In this document: piece after piece, positions 62,670 to 64,000 of the stretch
Layout of the letters: each line of letters starts with the position of its first letter
Numbering within the stretch: the stretch's first letter is position 1
DNA from: Scytalidium lignicola
Taxonomy: Eukaryota > Ascomycota > Leotiomycetes
Assembly: GCA_002812745.2 (NCBI GenBank)
Contig: NCSJ02000155.1
Coordinates: forward strand, 33,436-97,435
Direction of reading: 5' to 3'
Length of the DNA: 64,000 nt
Translations under genes and position numbers: made by a program
The notes under the pieces: model-generated
Told to the model about the DNA's origin: nothing
What the model saw: only the letters and a program-made list of their open reading frames with translations
Databases searched by the model: none

Positions 62670-64000
62670 GGGTGGTAGACGGCGTGTAGTTGAGTGTGGA
62701 CAGAGATGAAGAGAGGAGTAAGTGGAAGATGGATTCTACAGTTTACACCAGGATTCGGGCGAGCAGATGTATTGTTATACTGTACTTCGTACTGCTTATA
62801 AGCCTCAGTATATACAGCGCAGTGTTAGCAGTCGGCGTTGTCTGCCCCCTCCTCCCCGGGTTGCAGAATGGGCGCCAGAGGGGCCGTGTCAGACTTCTTG
62901 CGCTGACTACGAGGCAGCAAACGACTAATAAAAGCACCACAGCACAACAAAGGTAGTACTGTAGTCCCTTCTTCCGGAGACCACCAATGATTTCCGCCGA
63001 AGAAAAGTCGTCGGCGAGAATCCTCCGTCAGCCGGCGGAGTGCCAGGTCTGGTTTCAAGATTCCCATCAATCCGGTAAGTTGGTAAAGTCAGCCATCAAG
63101 GACGGGCTGCCAGATTCAGATTGGCATGGCGCTGACTACGATTGGGCCGGCGATGGTCTCTTGATCTGGATTGTGTTGGGTTCCGCTAGCTCTCATCCCT
63201 TTTTAGGTTAACTAGCTTTGTTTAGGGCTGAGCAGATGAATCTTGTGATTCCCTTGTTGAATAATCCAACCCAAATTAAAGGTTTTACGGGCTGACGGGC
63301 CAAGTGCTGAGATGTGAGCTGACGTAACACAATTTAACTGCGGTCCCCTGTTTCTGTAAATATAAACATAAAGAAAGAAATCAAGTGGCTCATGGATTCG
63401 TAAGCAATTAGCTCCCTAAATTAATTCGACCAGGCGAAAGAGCACCTCTGACCCTGCTTTTGTGTACTTTTTGGCTCTGCTTTGCTACAGTATTTTCCGA
63501 ACCGATTGCGTGGGCGTGACCTGTTTCCGCATCAAGAATAGTATCATTATTTTACCTCGTCGAGAACTTGGCTCTATTATGTTGTTATTGCGCGTGAAAA
63601 CGGGACCATTTCGTATTAAAGCCCATATTATCACGCTTATTCCAAGCGTTTCCACGCTGACTTCACTCATTCGGTGTTATAGATTGAGTCGTGGTGGATT
63701 CTAGATTAAAGCAGCCGAAGTAGAAAATCTAAATTGGAAACAGCTTCATCTACTGCACTTGTACCACAGAGCTTACTACAACGGTCAGGAAATGCTGATC
63801 ATGCATAAGCACAACTTATCGTGGGGGACTTTACGCGAGAAATTTCCTGTAATGCGCAGTGATTTCACCAGTGCCATAGGATAAGTGCCACAACCTTTAC
63901 ACGTCTGCAATTCCACAACCACCATAAATATTGATATATAAATTGAATACAGGTTTCGCAGATGCTTTGTGAACATATTATTTTTAGAACAAAGTTGTTT
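62670..64000. other. Intergenic to window end, no supported gene
   Basis: Upstream region of the secreted protein gene and beyond. Several overlapping short frames on both strands, none recognisable. Confidence 0.5.

Noticed and set aside
1..64000. CRISPR arrays, rRNA genes or bacterial-type operons
   Set aside because: None seen; gene structure is eukaryotic throughout.

Overview
The window reads as filamentous ascomycete (Pezizomycotina) chromosomal DNA. Genes carry many short (about 45-180 base) GT-AG introns. The gene families are typical of this group: WSC-glyoxal oxidase, Clr5-ankyrin, HET, Zn2Cys6 regulators, fungal P450, GH74-CBM1, OPT and PDR-type ABC transporters. There are no bacterial-style operons. 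A plant-associated or saprotrophic lifestyle is suggested by the xyloglucanase and glyoxal oxidase. A Leotiomycete is my best guess, but this rests on general impression only.

Layout. 1-3.3 kb: a secreted protein with five WSC domains and the start of a glyoxal oxidase domain, cut by the window edge (-). 5.5-9.3 kb: a Clr5-domain ankyrin protein with one internal frameshift (-). 10.06-10.4 kb: a small two-exon membrane protein (+). 12.1-13.0 kb: a hemerythrin-domain protein (-). 14.3-23.7 kb: a compact group of an FAH-family hydrolase, an ornithine-cyclodeaminase-like enzyme, an Fe(II)/2-oxoglutarate dioxygenase, a Zn2Cys6 regulator and a second, nonsense-interrupted dioxygenase. 24.8-28.2 kb: GH74 xyloglucanase with a C-terminal CBM1 (-). 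29.9-41.1 kb: a second Zn2Cys6 regulator, a GMC oxidoreductase, a DJ-1/PfpI protein and a cytochrome P450, with a degenerate gene-poor gap at 34.9-37.9 kb. 41.3-43.9 kb: HET-domain protein. 47.0-49.8 kb: OPT transporter. 50.4-51.7 kb: F-box-like protein. 53.3-58.5 kb: full-length PDR ABC transporter. 59.9-60.8 kb: a truncated, frameshifted amino-acid transporter abutting a transposon-protein remnant. 61.0-62.7 kb: a secreted proline-rich, cysteine-rich protein.

The best candidate for an undescribed system is the 14.3-23.7 kb group. Its four enzyme genes belong to families that act on small amino-acid-like or keto-acid substrates, they surround their own regulator, and there is no PKS or NRPS backbone gene. 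This is a hypothesis from content and proximity only.

A sequence-quality point matters for every gene model. Isolated N bases sit beside A/T/G/C homopolymers. In three genes where I could test it (Clr5-ankyrin, first Zn2Cys6 regulator, P450), simply dropping the N restores the frame and the expected family sequence. Other breaks (ankyrin frameshift, dioxygenase TAG, transporter frameshift) carry no N and may be real.
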